The translations under genes were made by a program, and so were the position numbers. From a virus, in IMG/VR virus record IMGVR_UViG_3300044729_001348, positions 1-36,417 of that record: a stretch of 36,417 nucleotides of DNA; one strand, given 5' to 3'. Shown piece after piece: positions 1 through 6,511 of this stretch; the stretch's first letter is position 1, and the number at the start of each line of letters is the position of its first letter. The notes beneath the pieces were generated by a model. It was given only the letters and a program-made list of their open reading frames with translations, was not told the origin of the DNA and made no database searches.

Positions 1-177
1 GCGGCCAAGGAAATGGGGCTTCGCCCTTCAACGCTCAGGAAATACTGCCAAGATAACATCTTTACGAACGCTCAGCAGTTCGGCAAAGAGTGGGTAATAT
101 CCCACGAAGACATTCGCTGGTGGGTAGAGAACCGAAAAGGCATGGTAGGCCGACCATCAAAACAAGACGCCGCATAG
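1..177 (+). CDS. Excisionase-type HTH DNA-binding protein, 5' partial
   Basis: The frame is open from the first base and stops at TAG 175-177, leaving 58 C-terminal residues. The visible part reads AAKEMGLRPSTLRKYCQ, then a WVISHEDIRWWVENRK segment and a basic GRPSK tail. This is the layout of the MerR-like HTH_17/excisionase family: helix-turn-helix, then a wing that ends in a recognition strand. Such proteins bind DNA as small regulators or recombination directionality factors. The next gene is a diverged relative with a matching GKPGRKS tail, so the pair looks like a tandem duplication. The family is fairly secure; the specific role is unknown and the start lies outside the window. Confidence 0.7.
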   Translation, partial: AAKEMGLRPSTLRKYCQDNIFTNAQQFGKEWVISHEDIRWWVENRKGMVGRPSKQDAA

Positions 178-185
178 ATTATGTC

Positions 186-214
186 TTGAACTCTGTTGCT
201 TCCTGTCACATACT
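186..214 (+). promoter_or_regulatory. Candidate sigma-70-like promoter
   Basis: TTGAAC (186-191) and CATACT (209-214) are separated by 17 bases, each matching the consensus at 4 of 6 positions. The predicted start of transcription is close to ATG 221, so translation may begin at ATG 233 or be almost leaderless. The match is weak. Confidence 0.25.
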
Positions 215-220
215 GCCAGC

Positions 221-439
221 ATGATTGCCACCATGCCCGATATCAATTTTGACGAGCTATACACGGTCCAAGAAGCGGCTAAGGAATTACGCCTTGCCGC
301 GTCAACCGTTGCGTCTATGGTTTCGCGGGGAACGCTTGAGACTGTAGAGACTCGTTTCGGCAAGCTGATAACGATTGCCAGCCTGCAAAACTACGCCGCA
401 GAACGCCGTGGAAAACCCGGCAGAAAATCAGCATCCTGA
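221..439 (+). CDS. Excisionase-type HTH_17 DNA-binding protein
   Basis: A 72-residue protein (68 if ATG 233 is used). YTVQEAAKELRLAASTVASMVSRGTLETV is the standard HTH_17 pattern, in which 'T-x-x-E-A-A-x-x-L' precedes the recognition helix. The basic tail GKPGRKSAS resembles that of the preceding gene. It is expected to be a small DNA-binding regulator or Xis-like factor. No clear Shine-Dalgarno precedes either start. No integrase is visible, so a regulatory role is as likely as excision. Confidence 0.7.
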   Translation: MIATMPDINFDELYTVQEAAKELRLAASTVASMVSRGTLETVETRFGKLITIASLQNYAAERRGKPGRKSAS

Positions 440-453
440 ATTCTGCAAAGATT

Positions 454-475
454 TTTGCGAAATGGAGTTTGCAAA
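454..475 (+). promoter_or_regulatory. CsrA-type hairpin in the csrA leader
   Basis: TTTGCGAA (454-461) pairs with TTTGCAAA (468-475): eight base pairs with one G-U, closing a hexaloop ATGGAG that fits the A-N-G-G-A-N CsrA consensus. It lies 76 bases upstream of the csrA start. An alternative hairpin, GCAAA 445-449 with TTTGC 454-458, uses the same bases and would exclude it, so the two could act as a switch. Further GGA triplets at 501-503, 525-527 and 541-542 make a multi-site leader typical of CsrA targets. Confidence 0.55.
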
Positions 476-535
476 CTGCCCGCCTGCCGATACTGTTCAC
501 GGAGGCCGATCGTTGTGAGAGGCCGGATGAACAAC

Positions 536-549
536 GCAAGGAGGTTTGC
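536..549 (+). promoter_or_regulatory. Hairpin presenting the csrA ribosome-binding site
   Basis: GCAA (536-539) pairs with TTGC (546-549), leaving loop GGAGGT, which is the Shine-Dalgarno of csrA (start 551). With the second GGA hairpin at 454-475 this suggests autoregulation of csrA translation. Confidence 0.5.
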
Positions 550-550
550 A

Positions 551-754
551 ATGTTGGTGTTATCACGGAAGCAGGGCGAGTCGATCAGGATCAACGACAA
601 CATCACGATTAAGATCGTGAACGTCGGTCAGGGTCGCGTGAAAATCGCGATAGCCGCTCCGATCAATGTCACCATTCTACGACAGGAGTTGTGCGATGGT
701 CAGTCTGGTGGTGTTCTATCTGCTGTGCCGACTTGCGGCATGGCTTCTGTTTGA
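551..754 (+). CDS. csrA: CsrA/RsmA-family RNA-binding translational regulator
   Basis: A 67-residue protein starting [14 protein letters not shown], the hallmark CsrA N-terminus. A strong AAGGAGG lies at 538-544. The family order is intact: strand 1 [13 protein letters not shown], the [19 protein letters not shown] strands, then VTILRQEL, where the Arg before Q-E-L corresponds to the RNA-binding Arg of the family's V-x-x-x-R-E-E-I segment. The domain ends near residue 51; the last 16 residues are non-conserved and overlap the small ORF at 696. CsrA dimers bind GGA in hairpin loops and block or stabilise mRNAs. Matching hairpins sit at many translation starts in this window, so this is probably the regulator of the phage's own genes, though host mRNAs are equally possible targets. 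Confidence 0.93.
   Translation: MLVLSRKQGESIRINDNITIKIVNVGQGRVKIAIAAPINVTILRQELCDGQSGGVLSAVPTCGMASV
680..691 (+). promoter_or_regulatory. AGGA-loop hairpin at a micro-ORF start
   Basis: CGAC (680-683) pairs with GTTG (688-691) with one G-U, around an AGGA tetraloop (684-687). The AGGAG is well placed for ATG 696. Confidence 0.35.
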
Positions 755-764
755 TCCAAGTTAA
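696..764 (+). CDS. 22-residue hydrophobic membrane micropeptide
   Basis: ATG 696 to TAA 762-764 encodes a very hydrophobic peptide ([19 protein letters not shown]...), long enough for one membrane helix. CAGGAG lies 8 bases upstream inside an AGGA-loop hairpin. The ORF overlaps the non-conserved tail of csrA in another frame, which suggests translational coupling. Phage peptides of this kind can be holin-like, toxic or regulatory; nothing here chooses between them. A chance ORF cannot be excluded. Confidence 0.4.
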   Translation: MVSLVVFYLLCRLAAWLLFDPS

Positions 765-770
765 ACTGCC

Positions 771-785
771 CAGTTATGGAGACTG
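771..785 (+). promoter_or_regulatory. GGA-loop hairpin upstream of ATG 788
   Basis: CAGT (771-774) pairs with ACTG (782-785) around loop TATGGAG, which contains the A-N-G-G-A-N element and the Shine-Dalgarno for ATG 788. It overlaps a CTGCCCAGTT box that follows the preceding stop codon. Confidence 0.35.
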
Positions 786-787
786 TT

Positions 788-1009
788 ATGCGATGGATCG
801 CGTTGCTGATTTGTGTTGCCGGTTGTCGGTGTTCTGATTCTGCTGAAAGGGTTTGCCGTGAGTACGATCCGATTCACTACACGACCGGAGGAAGCGACCT
901 GCGGAGCGTACCGGGAAGAGGATGGACGGCTGAGCGGTTCACAGTGGATTCAGGAAGCAACCGGCGGAATCCGGGATTGTCCATTGCCGATGGAACCTGT
1001 TGCCGATAG
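788..1009 (+). CDS. Short membrane/lipoprotein-like ORF, probably frameshifted into the next frame
   Basis: ATG 788 has GGAG 7 bases upstream, so initiation is credible. The product starts MRWIALLICVAGC, a short hydrophobic stretch with a possible lipobox (V-A-G-C). It then turns polar and unrecognisable until TAG 1007-1009. From about 817 the hydrophobic character continues in the neighbouring frame (PVVGVLILLKGFAV), joining directly to the ORF called at 858. Removing one G from the CCGG around 819-822 would give one protein: a 20-residue membrane helix followed by the polar domain. I read this as the N-terminus of a frameshifted or programmed-frameshift gene, not as an independent lipoprotein. 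Confidence 0.35.
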   Translation: MRWIALLICVAGCRCSDSAERVCREYDPIHYTTGGSDLRSVPGRGWTAERFTVDSGSNRRNPGLSIADGTCCR

Positions 1010-1139
1010 AAAACTGCCCACTATGCGGGAGATTTACAGCAAGGAGTTTCTGAGGAAGGCACTGAACCGGCCTGAACTGGACCTGACCGGCTACGTTGAT
1101 GATGAAAAGATCATTCGATTAGTACCTGTTGAGGTGTAA
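858..1139 (+). CDS. Small hypothetical protein (C-terminal domain of a possibly split membrane protein)
   Basis: From GTG 858 (AAAGGG 8 bases upstream) this frame encodes 93 residues ending TGYVDDEKIIRLVPVEV before TAA 1137-1139. The same frame is open from GTG 813, adding a hydrophobic PVVGVLILLKGFAV, and a TGA at 807-809 separates it from the well-placed ATG 788 in the other frame. The polar region (REEDGRLSGSQWIQEATGG, then MREIYSKEFLRKAL) is unlike random sequence, but I do not recognise it. It sits between csrA and the replication genes. If the one-base shift near 820 is real, the full product is about 116 residues with one membrane helix. Confidence 0.5.
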   Translation: MSTIRFTTRPEEATCGAYREEDGRLSGSQWIQEATGGIRDCPLPMEPVADRKLPTMREIYSKEFLRKALNRPELDLTGYVDDEKIIRLVPVEV

Positions 1140-1183
1140 CGTGGAAGACGATTTACTTTTACTGATGACGATGGAGGCTGAAT

Positions 1184-2128
1184 ATGAGTGGGTTCACAAT
1201 CAAGAAAGCAGAGAAGAAGAAACGCAAGCTGAGACTAGCTTTGGTTGGTGCCAGCAAGTCGGGGAAGACTCTCACAATGCTCAAGTTTGCACGAGCTTTG
1301 GTGGGCCAGACTGGCAAGATCGGAGTGATTACAACTGAGGGCGACAACTGCCAGATTTACGCCGGAGCAGAAGGCGTCGGTGACTTCGACATGATCGTTC
1401 TGGAAGAGTTCAATCCGGGAACATACATCGACGCCATGAACGCATTCGTCAAAGCTGGCTACGATGTTATCGGGATCGACAGTCTATCCCATGCGTGGAT
1501 CGGAAAGGGCGGCTGCCTTGAGATCGTTGATTCATCAGGCGGCAACAAGTTCCAGTCTGGATGGAGTAAGGCAACGCCGCTTCATAATGAACTAATCGGA
1601 GCCATCAACCACTGTTCTGTGCATCTGATCGCAACAATGCGGCAGAAGGTTGAATACGTTCTGGAAGACGGAGCCAATGGGAAGAAGACTCCGAAGAAGG
1701 TCGGCATGGCAGCCGTTCAGCGTGAAGGGATGGAATACGAATTCGACATCACCGGCACGATGGACAGTGCAGAGTTGACCATTGACGGCATCCGAGGAAC
1801 GGAGCTTGAATCGCTTGTTGGTAAGACATTCAAGAAGCCGGGGGCTGAGTTCATCGCCAAGATTGTCGCGTTCCTTGATGACACCAAAGCACCGGAACCA
1901 AAGAAGCCGGACATCAAGCCCGCCGCTAAGGATGACACCTACAGCAAGGCTCATTCTGCCATCATGACGGCAAAGACTGCCGATGGACTTCAGAAGATTG
2001 CAGACGCCCTGATGGTTCGCGTTCAGGAAGGCAAGCTGACTCAGGACGACGGTTCAACTCTGCTGGCACTGTGCGAGAGTCAGCAGGTTGCACTTGGACT
2101 GCCACAGACGCAGGAAGCACCGATATAA
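1184..2128 (+). CDS. RecA-like AAA_24 phage ATPase (Sak4-like)
   Basis: A 314-residue P-loop protein. Walker A GASKSGKT is at residues 22-29 and the Walker B-like VIGIDSLSHAW at 94-104; further on come QSGWSKATPLHNELI and LIATMRQKVEY, as in the phage AAA_24 family. These proteins are RecA/RAD51-type ATPases (Sak4 group) that work with SSB in annealing or recombination-dependent replication; ssb lies downstream. The ATPase core ends near residue 210, followed by a Lys/Pro linker (about 215-240) and a helical C-terminal tail. GGAGG at 1172-1176 supports ATG 1184. The insertions typical of ParA are absent, so it is not a ParA partner for the next gene's ParB. Confidence 0.85.
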   Translation: MSGFTIKKAEKKKRKLRLALVGASKSGKTLTMLKFARALVGQTGKIGVITTEGDNCQIYAGAEGVGDFDMIVLEEFNPGTYIDAMNAFVKAGYDVIGIDSLSHAWIGKGGCLEIVDSSGGNKFQSGWSKATPLHNELIGAINHCSVHLIATMRQKVEYVLEDGANGKKTPKKVGMAAVQREGMEYEFDITGTMDSAELTIDGIRGTELESLVGKTFKKPGAEFIAKIVAFLDDTKAPEPKKPDIKPAAKDDTYSKAHSAIMTAKTADGLQKIADALMVRVQEGKLTQDDGSTLLALCESQQVALGLPQTQEAPI

Positions 2129-2300
2129 CCGCCCAGATAACTGGGTGGACGGGAACCGGCTTCTTTTAGGCGAAGTGCTGAGCCGTTGAAATCACTAACT
2201 ATCGCCTGATACTCGCTACAGCGAGGGAGACAGTGAAAGCCTGTCAGCCGGGAGAAAGGCAGGCGTCATAGACGAGCAGATTCGACTTCTGCACTCCCAC
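2129..2300 (+). other. Structured non-coding stretch between the ATPase and parB genes
   Basis: No ORF is credible in the 217 bases between these genes, but the first 172 hold at least five consecutive hairpins. They are: CCGCCCAG/CTGGGTGG with loop ATAA (2129-2148); CGGCT/AGCCG around an inner CTTC/GAAG stem (2157-2186); CTCGC/GCGAG with loop TACA (2212-2225); GCCTGTC/GGCAGGC (from 2239); and GCAGA/TCTGC with loop TTCGACT (2276-2292). The last fits the tRNA T-arm pattern (5-bp stem, T-T-C-R-A-N-Y loop). It is followed by CTCCC (2294-2298), which can pair with GGGAG at 2225-2229 or 2250-2254. No D-arm or anticodon arm can be fitted, so it is not an ordinary tRNA. A structured leader for parB, a small RNA or a tRNA-mimic are all possible. 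Confidence 0.45.
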
Positions 2301-2329
2301 TGGTGTTTACGGAGAATTTAGACTCTTGC

Positions 2330-2341
2330 GGAAAGGACTCC
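2330..2341 (+). promoter_or_regulatory. Short A-N-G-G-A-N loop hairpin before parB-like gene
   Basis: GGA (2330-2332) pairs with TCC (2339-2341) around hexaloop AAGGAC, which is the Shine-Dalgarno for ATG 2346. The stem is only three pairs, so this is one of the weaker members of the GGA-hairpin set. Confidence 0.25.
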
Positions 2342-2345
2342 CATC

Positions 2346-3221
2346 ATGGGCGTTCGTAGCTACTTCGAACAGGTTGACCCCTCAACACTTCGACCCTGCC
2401 CAAAGAACAAACACGTCTTTGGTCCAACTGACTCGGAACTCAATTCGGAGTTCCTCGCGTCGATCAAAGAAGATGGCGTCCTGGCACCAATCATCGTGAA
2501 CTCTAAACGCATGATTTGCGATGGACACCGCCGGACAGCAGCAGCCGTTAAGATGGGGCTAAAGTCGGTCCCGTGTTACGTCAGCGATCACGAAGACATC
2601 GACAAGACTTTGCACGCCTGGGATACCCTGCAAAAGCAGGTTCGAGTCAGGACCAAAGAACAGACCGCTCGACTGTTCGGCCAGTACAAAGCAGAAGAGG
2701 CTGAAGCGGCTGAAGCGGCTGAATCATGCCGAAAAGCTGAAAACCCTAATGAATCTGGCTTGTCTCACGGTGAGACAGGAGAAAACGACCGTCCAGACAA
2801 GCCGATCAAGCAACGAACAGACGACATAGCGGCTCAGCGTGTGGGTATGTCACGACCGACAGCCGCACGAGCTTTGGCAGTCGTCAAAGAGATCGACAAG
2901 GCCGAGGCAGAGGGCAACGTCGACCGGGCTGAAGAACTCCGCGACAAGCTGGAGAATCAGCCGATCAACACGGCCTACCGGGCAGCAGTCGCCCCAACCG
3001 TCACGCCATCAGAAGACGATGAGCCGGAAGAGGATAACCGGGAATGGACGAAGCCGGACGCCTCAGCATTCCGCAAGGCATTCCAGACGATCATCAGAAC
3101 GATCGACAGAGGGGCTGAACTGGAACAGTTGACAGTAGCCCAGCACGCAGAGTTCCTGCGAGTGTTCAAGAAGCTCGGTAACGATTGGCAGAAGTTGTTT
3201 CCACAGCAGGAGTGGTTGTAA
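2346..3221 (+). CDS. ParB-like DNA-binding protein
   Basis: A 291-residue protein. The N-terminal ParB/sulfiredoxin-like domain (about residues 8-80) has FLASIKEDGVLAPIIV, then ICDGHRRTAAAVKMG with G-H-R-R at 60-63 and VPCYV, matching the ParB pattern ending in 'P-x-x-V'. A central Ala/Glu-rich linker (115-150) leads to a HTH, IAAQRVGMSRPTAARALAVV (161-180), and a charged helical C-terminus. ParB proteins bind parS palindromes; phage ones serve in segregation, transcription control or DNA organisation. No ParA is present. The gene carries one copy of a parS-like 17-bp palindrome within its own linker, and two more copies lie further along. AAAGGAC precedes ATG 2346. Confidence 0.85.
   Translation: MGVRSYFEQVDPSTLRPCPKNKHVFGPTDSELNSEFLASIKEDGVLAPIIVNSKRMICDGHRRTAAAVKMGLKSVPCYVSDHEDIDKTLHAWDTLQKQVRVRTKEQTARLFGQYKAEEAEAAEAAESCRKAENPNESGLSHGETGENDRPDKPIKQRTDDIAAQRVGMSRPTAARALAVVKEIDKAEAEGNVDRAEELRDKLENQPINTAYRAAVAPTVTPSEDDEPEEDNREWTKPDASAFRKAFQTIIRTIDRGAELEQLTVAQHAEFLRVFKKLGNDWQKLFPQQEWL
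2761..2777. repeat. parS-like 17-bp palindrome, copy 1 (inside the parB-like gene)
   Basis: TGTCTCAC-G-GTGAGACA is a perfect inverted repeat of 8-bp arms around one central base. The arm differs from the canonical parS half TGTTTCAC at one position. Exact copies lie at 15236-15252 and, in reverse complement, 29638-29654. Here it encodes L-S-H-G-E-T within the low-complexity linker of the ParB-like protein, where coding constraint is low. Confidence 0.7.
3201..3215 (+). promoter_or_regulatory. GGA-loop hairpin before the helicase start
   Basis: CCAC (3201-3204) pairs with GTGG (3212-3215) around loop AGCAGGA, whose AGGAG is the only Shine-Dalgarno candidate for ATG 3225. Confidence 0.35.
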
Positions 3222-3224
3222 GCT

Positions 3225-4850
3225 ATGAACAACTTCTGGCCTCATCAGATCTACGGTGTATCCGAAGTGCGGCGGCTCATGGCGGCAGGGCGAAAGCGTA
3301 TCTGCCTCTGTAGTCCGACCGGCGGCGGAAAGTCGAAGATGATGATTCAGATTGCAGAAGATGCACTAAACGAAGGAAAGCGAGTTCTCCAGCTTGCTTC
3401 CCGTCGTTGGCTTCTGGATCAGCTTTACACAGGGCTGACGTGCGATGGTTTTGACGTACGTCAAATGCGTTCCGGCGTGAAGGATGTCGGGCAGCGTGGT
3501 TACACATTGGCCAGCATCCCGACACTGACGGCCCGTAACCTGATGCCAGCGGCGGACATTATCCTCGTTGACGAAGCCCACATGAACAAGGCCGACAAAG
3601 CGGCTGAACTGCTGAACGAGTATGTTGACCAAGGGGCGACCATAATAGGCGTGACAGCTACGCCGCTTGAGCTGTCGCACCTGTACGAGGATTTGATTCT
3701 GGCCGGTTCACGGTCTGATCTGCGAAAGTGCGGAGCACTGGTCCCGGCTCTTGTCTACTCCTGCGGGGAGATGGACACGACCGACATCAAACGAACTGCA
3801 ACCGGGGAGTATGCTGTCGGGGATATCCGCAAGAAGATCTGGACTCAGGCCATCTACGCCCGAGTCATCGAAGAACACATTAAACTCAATCCCGAACTGC
3901 GACCGGCAATTCTCTTTGCCCCCGGAGTGGAAGAATCGGTCTGGTTCGTGGATGAGTACGCCAAACGAGGCATCAGGGCGGCACACATCGACGGCGACGA
4001 CGTTTATTGTGACGGCATCCGATCAACAAGCAGTCAGGAGCGACGAGACGAGATCCTAGCCCAACTGAAGACGGGAGAAATCAGCGTAGTCTGTAACCGC
4101 TTCGTGATGCGTGAAGGGCTGGACATCCCGCAGTTATTCCATCTGATTCTGGCGACTCCAATCGGTTCGATTCTGTCACATACTCAGATTGTCGGGCGAG
4201 TACTCCGCAACCATCCGTCATTGCCGACAAGAGACTTCGGAAACGGAAAGAAACAACCGTATTGCATTGTGCAGGATCATGGCGGCTCATGGTGGCGACA
4301 TCCTTCACCGAACGCTGACATGGAAGACATCTGGCGTCAGTACTATCGTGCGGGATCTGCCAAAGAGGTGACAGACGAGCGAATGGACGCACTGAGGAAC
4401 GCTCAGGAAGACAACGGCGATCCATTGACCAAGGAAGTCGGCTACGAGTGCCCCAACTGTCACGCCGTCCAGGACTTCCCGCGTCACGGAAACTGTTATT
4501 CGTGCGGCCACGACATGAAGGGCAAACGACGCAGGACCGTAATTCAACGATCCGGCGAACTGAAGGAAGTAACCGGGCTACCAGTCAAACGAGCCAAGCA
4601 AGCCAATCTGCCTGACGTGGCAGCAGCATTCGAGCGAGCGTATTGGGCAGCAAAAAGAAAGAAAGCCTCTTTCAGACAGGCGGCTGCATGGATACAGACA
4701 GGACACCTGAAGGGATTTGAACATCTCAAGGGTTGTCAGATACCGAAGAATCTTCCGTTCATGCCAGCCAACAGGGCAGACATGAGCCGAATGGTTAATA
4801 GCGTCCCAATGGCTGATTTGATCCGCAAGAATGAAGGAGTTGCCAAATGA
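3225..4850 (+). CDS. Superfamily II DEAH-box DNA helicase with zinc finger
   Basis: A 541-residue protein with ordered SF2 motifs: motif I CSPTGGGKS (29-37), motif II VDEAH (115-119), motif III GVTATP (142-147), a DxxRFVMREGLDIP-type motif V region (about 290-302) and motif VI QIVGRVLR (321-328). A four-Cys zinc knuckle (C409, C412, C424, C427) follows, then a basic tail. It resembles phage replicative or restriction-type helicases that unwind DNA at forks or during recombination. It starts 4 bases after the parB stop and overlaps the next gene by ATGA, so the three are one operon. Confidence 0.87.
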   Translation: MNNFWPHQIYGVSEVRRLMAAGRKRICLCSPTGGGKSKMMIQIAEDALNEGKRVLQLASRRWLLDQLYTGLTCDGFDVRQMRSGVKDVGQRGYTLASIPTLTARNLMPAADIILVDEAHMNKADKAAELLNEYVDQGATIIGVTATPLELSHLYEDLILAGSRSDLRKCGALVPALVYSCGEMDTTDIKRTATGEYAVGDIRKKIWTQAIYARVIEEHIKLNPELRPAILFAPGVEESVWFVDEYAKRGIRAAHIDGDDVYCDGIRSTSSQERRDEILAQLKTGEISVVCNRFVMREGLDIPQLFHLILATPIGSILSHTQIVGRVLRNHPSLPTRDFGNGKKQPYCIVQDHGGSWWRHPSPNADMEDIWRQYYRAGSAKEVTDERMDALRNAQEDNGDPLTKEVGYECPNCHAVQDFPRHGNCYSCGHDMKGKRRRTVIQRSGELKEVTGLPVKRAKQANLPDVAAAFERAYWAAKRKKASFRQAAAWIQTGHLKGFEHLKGCQIPKNLPFMPANRADMSRMVNSVPMADLIRKNEGVAK

Positions 4851-5113
4851 TAGAAGCCAAAAATATACAGGAGCCAGCATTTCCGCGTTTTGTCCCTGAA
4901 GGACACTACAACGGAAGCGTAGATTTTGAGGGTATGTCTCTGCGTGACTGGTTTGCCGGGCAGGCACTGGCGGGAGTTTGGGCCGGACGTGAATCTGACT
5001 TCGTGAAGATATCGGCACCGACCACCACAGACGTTGCGGTGGCATGTTACGCAATCGCAGACGCAATGATTCAAGCAAGGAGCGGGCATGGACGGCCTTC
5101 AGGAGAGGCTTGA
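4847..5113 (+). CDS. Conserved small phage protein of unknown function
   Basis: An 88-residue protein that starts in the ATGA shared with the helicase stop and overlaps the primase start by 26 bases. GMSLRDWFAGQAL and the C-terminal CYAIADAMIQAR resemble a short family common in phages ('G-M-T-x-R-D-Y-F-A' ... 'A-Y-x-x-A-D-A-M'). No function is known to me. The Shine-Dalgarno AAGGAG sits between GCAA and TTGC arms that could form a loose 11-base loop. Confidence 0.75.
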   Translation: MIEAKNIQEPAFPRFVPEGHYNGSVDFEGMSLRDWFAGQALAGVWAGRESDFVKISAPTTTDVAVACYAIADAMIQARSGHGRPSGEA

Positions 5114-5885
5114 TATCGTTGCCAAGTATTACCTATCCCTCGGGCTGTCCGTTATCCCCATCGGCACCGACAAGAAGCCATTCATCAAGTGGCTGGAGCA
5201 TATCGACAAACCACTGACAAACTGGCGTTTTCCGGGTTGCAATATTGCCCTGCTAACGGGACAGTTTAACAATCTGGTGGTGGCCGACTGTGACAGCGAA
5301 GACGCTTACATCGGATGGCTGAAGACGAAGCCGCAAACACCGCTACGGGTGAAGACAAAACGAGGGATGCAGTTTTACTACCGGCATCCGGGAGTCTACA
5401 TCAAGTCAGACGCCCATATCAAAGACCCGTCAGGATTCGAGTACGACGTAAAAGGAGATCGAAGCTATGTCGTTGCACCCCCTTCAGTACGATCCGGTCA
5501 TCAGTATTCCATCTGTGTCTGTAGCAGCAACATTCGCGGAAAACTTATCCCGTTCAGCGAGTTGCCTGTCTTCAATCCTGAATGGAGACCTGAGCGACCG
5601 GCATCCTCCGAAGTTGGTTTGGGAGCATACGCCAACAGTCAAACATCCTCCATTCGAGATGGACTTGCTTACATTGATCGAATCAGACCTGTAACGGTCA
5701 AGCAAGGCGGGCAAGGGCGTGACAAGGATGTTTACCGGGCAGCGTGCAAACTGGTCGAATGCGGGATGAGCCAGGCGGAAGTCGGAATGCACATGGAACG
5801 ATGGAACTCAACACACGTCACGCCGCCGCTTCCACGAACTGAATTACTACACAAGATCAACCGGGCCTTCATGCAGGCCAAATGA
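5088..5885 (+). CDS. Bifunctional primase-polymerase (PrimPol, archaeo-eukaryotic type)
   Basis: A 265-residue protein with the prim-pol N-terminal domain: YYLSLGLSVIPIGTDKKPFIKW (14-35), the metal-binding VVADCD with D67 and D69, TKRGMQFYY (about 90-98), and EYDVKGDRSYVVAPPS (118-133) with a further acidic residue at 120. The C-terminal 65 residues are helical and resemble the primase C-terminal domain, without a helicase domain. It makes primers and may extend them. Fusion proteins in other phages carry the helicase in the same chain; here the separate SF2 helicase upstream could serve. AAGGAGCGGGC precedes ATG 5088. Confidence 0.85.
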   Translation: MDGLQERLDIVAKYYLSLGLSVIPIGTDKKPFIKWLEHIDKPLTNWRFPGCNIALLTGQFNNLVVADCDSEDAYIGWLKTKPQTPLRVKTKRGMQFYYRHPGVYIKSDAHIKDPSGFEYDVKGDRSYVVAPPSVRSGHQYSICVCSSNIRGKLIPFSELPVFNPEWRPERPASSEVGLGAYANSQTSSIRDGLAYIDRIRPVTVKQGGQGRDKDVYRAACKLVECGMSQAEVGMHMERWNSTHVTPPLPRTELLHKINRAFMQAK

Positions 5886-5892
5886 GACAAGC

Positions 5893-6411
5893 ATGATAAC
5901 CAGCCAGATTGATCAGGCCATCGGGCAGCTATTGCTTGACATCGTGTTGCCGATCGAGCTTTCAAACCGAAACGACGGTCAGGGCCATTCATTTTGGCGA
6001 ACTGTTGCCGAAAAAAAAGTATTCAGTAAGCAACTTTCTTTTTACAAACGCCAGCCATTTAAGATACCTACATTCGTCGCTGTAACACGCATCCTTGGGA
6101 AGCGGCAGCAGTTGTGGGACTACAGTTCAGGACTCAGAGGATCATGGAAACAATTAGAAGACACACTGGTCGATGCAGGCTGGTGGTACGATGACGGACC
6201 TGAATACATCACCGGAATTATCTTCAGACAAGATTCCGGAAACCGACATAGCGGGCCAGCCGTTCGAATCCAAATCTGGCAGTCAGGAGATCAGCCAGTT
6301 AGACCAAAAGCTGACACCATCGCAGTTGCAGGGCGTCAGAAGAGTGCTAAGGTTCCTCGAAAGAGATCGACTCGAAGCAGTAGAAGCAAATCGAAACGTA
6401 AACTTCGATAG
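5893..6411 (+). CDS. RusA-like Holliday-junction resolvase candidate
   Basis: A 172-residue protein beginning 8 bases after the primase stop. LPIELSNRNDGQGHSFWRTVAEKK, then VTRILGKRQQLWD and WKQLEDTLVDAGWWYDDGPEYI, resemble the RusA-family arrangement, in which an acidic DD near 'L-x-x-x-G-x-x-x-D-D' completes the metal site. The recognisable domain ends near VRIQIW (about residue 128). The remaining basic tail (PRKRSTRSSRSKSKRKLR) is read from DNA that also encodes the next gene in another frame, so part of it may be a by-product of overprinting. No good Shine-Dalgarno is seen. The family call is tentative. Confidence 0.55.
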   Translation: MITSQIDQAIGQLLLDIVLPIELSNRNDGQGHSFWRTVAEKKVFSKQLSFYKRQPFKIPTFVAVTRILGKRQQLWDYSSGLRGSWKQLEDTLVDAGWWYDDGPEYITGIIFRQDSGNRHSGPAVRIQIWQSGDQPVRPKADTIAVAGRQKSAKVPRKRSTRSSRSKSKRKLR

Positions 6412-6511
6412 GCAAAAGGGCATTACCTCCGGAATGGTGATCGCCTACCAAATAGCGTACTCAGCAATCGTTGCTGAGCATCCCCAAGTTCTTAGTGGAG
6501 ATCCGTTCTAA
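6191..6511 (+). CDS. Small hypothetical protein overlapping the RusA-like gene
   Basis: From ATG 6191 (or 6173) this frame encodes about 106 residues and stops at TAA 6509-6511, sharing bases with the ssb start (TAATG). It overlaps the upstream gene by about 220 bases in a different frame. The C-terminal half (FLERDRLEAVEANRNVNFDRQKGITSGMVIAYQIAYSAIVAEH) looks like a genuine helical protein. The N-terminal half is Ser/Gln-rich and entirely overprinted. I recognise no family. Coupling to ssb suggests it belongs to the recombination module. Confidence 0.55.
   Translation: MTDLNTSPELSSDKIPETDIAGQPFESKSGSQEISQLDQKLTPSQLQGVRRVLRFLERDRLEAVEANRNVNFDRQKGITSGMVIAYQIAYSAIVAEHPQVLSGDPF

Noticed and set aside
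455-550. N-terminal extension of CsrA to 99 residues
   Set aside because: The family starts at MLVLSR, and AAGGAGG is correctly spaced for ATG 551. The upstream frame crosses the GGA hairpins of the leader.
1129-1338. A separate 69-codon plus-strand ORF across the ATPase start
   Set aside because: It overlaps the well-supported ATPase start, has unnatural composition (HNQESREEETQAETSFGWC) and no ribosome-binding site; it is a shadow frame.
1184-2128. ParA partner for the ParB-like protein
   Set aside because: The P-loop GASKSGKT and following segments fit the AAA_24/Sak4 group, and the ParA deviant Walker signature (K-G-G-x-x-K-T/S) is absent.
2212-2300. A tRNA gene ending in the T-arm-like hairpin at 2276-2292
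   Set aside because: Only the T-arm and a 5-bp acceptor-like pairing fit. Counting back from the T-arm gives no 5-bp anticodon stem with a 7-base loop and no D-arm.
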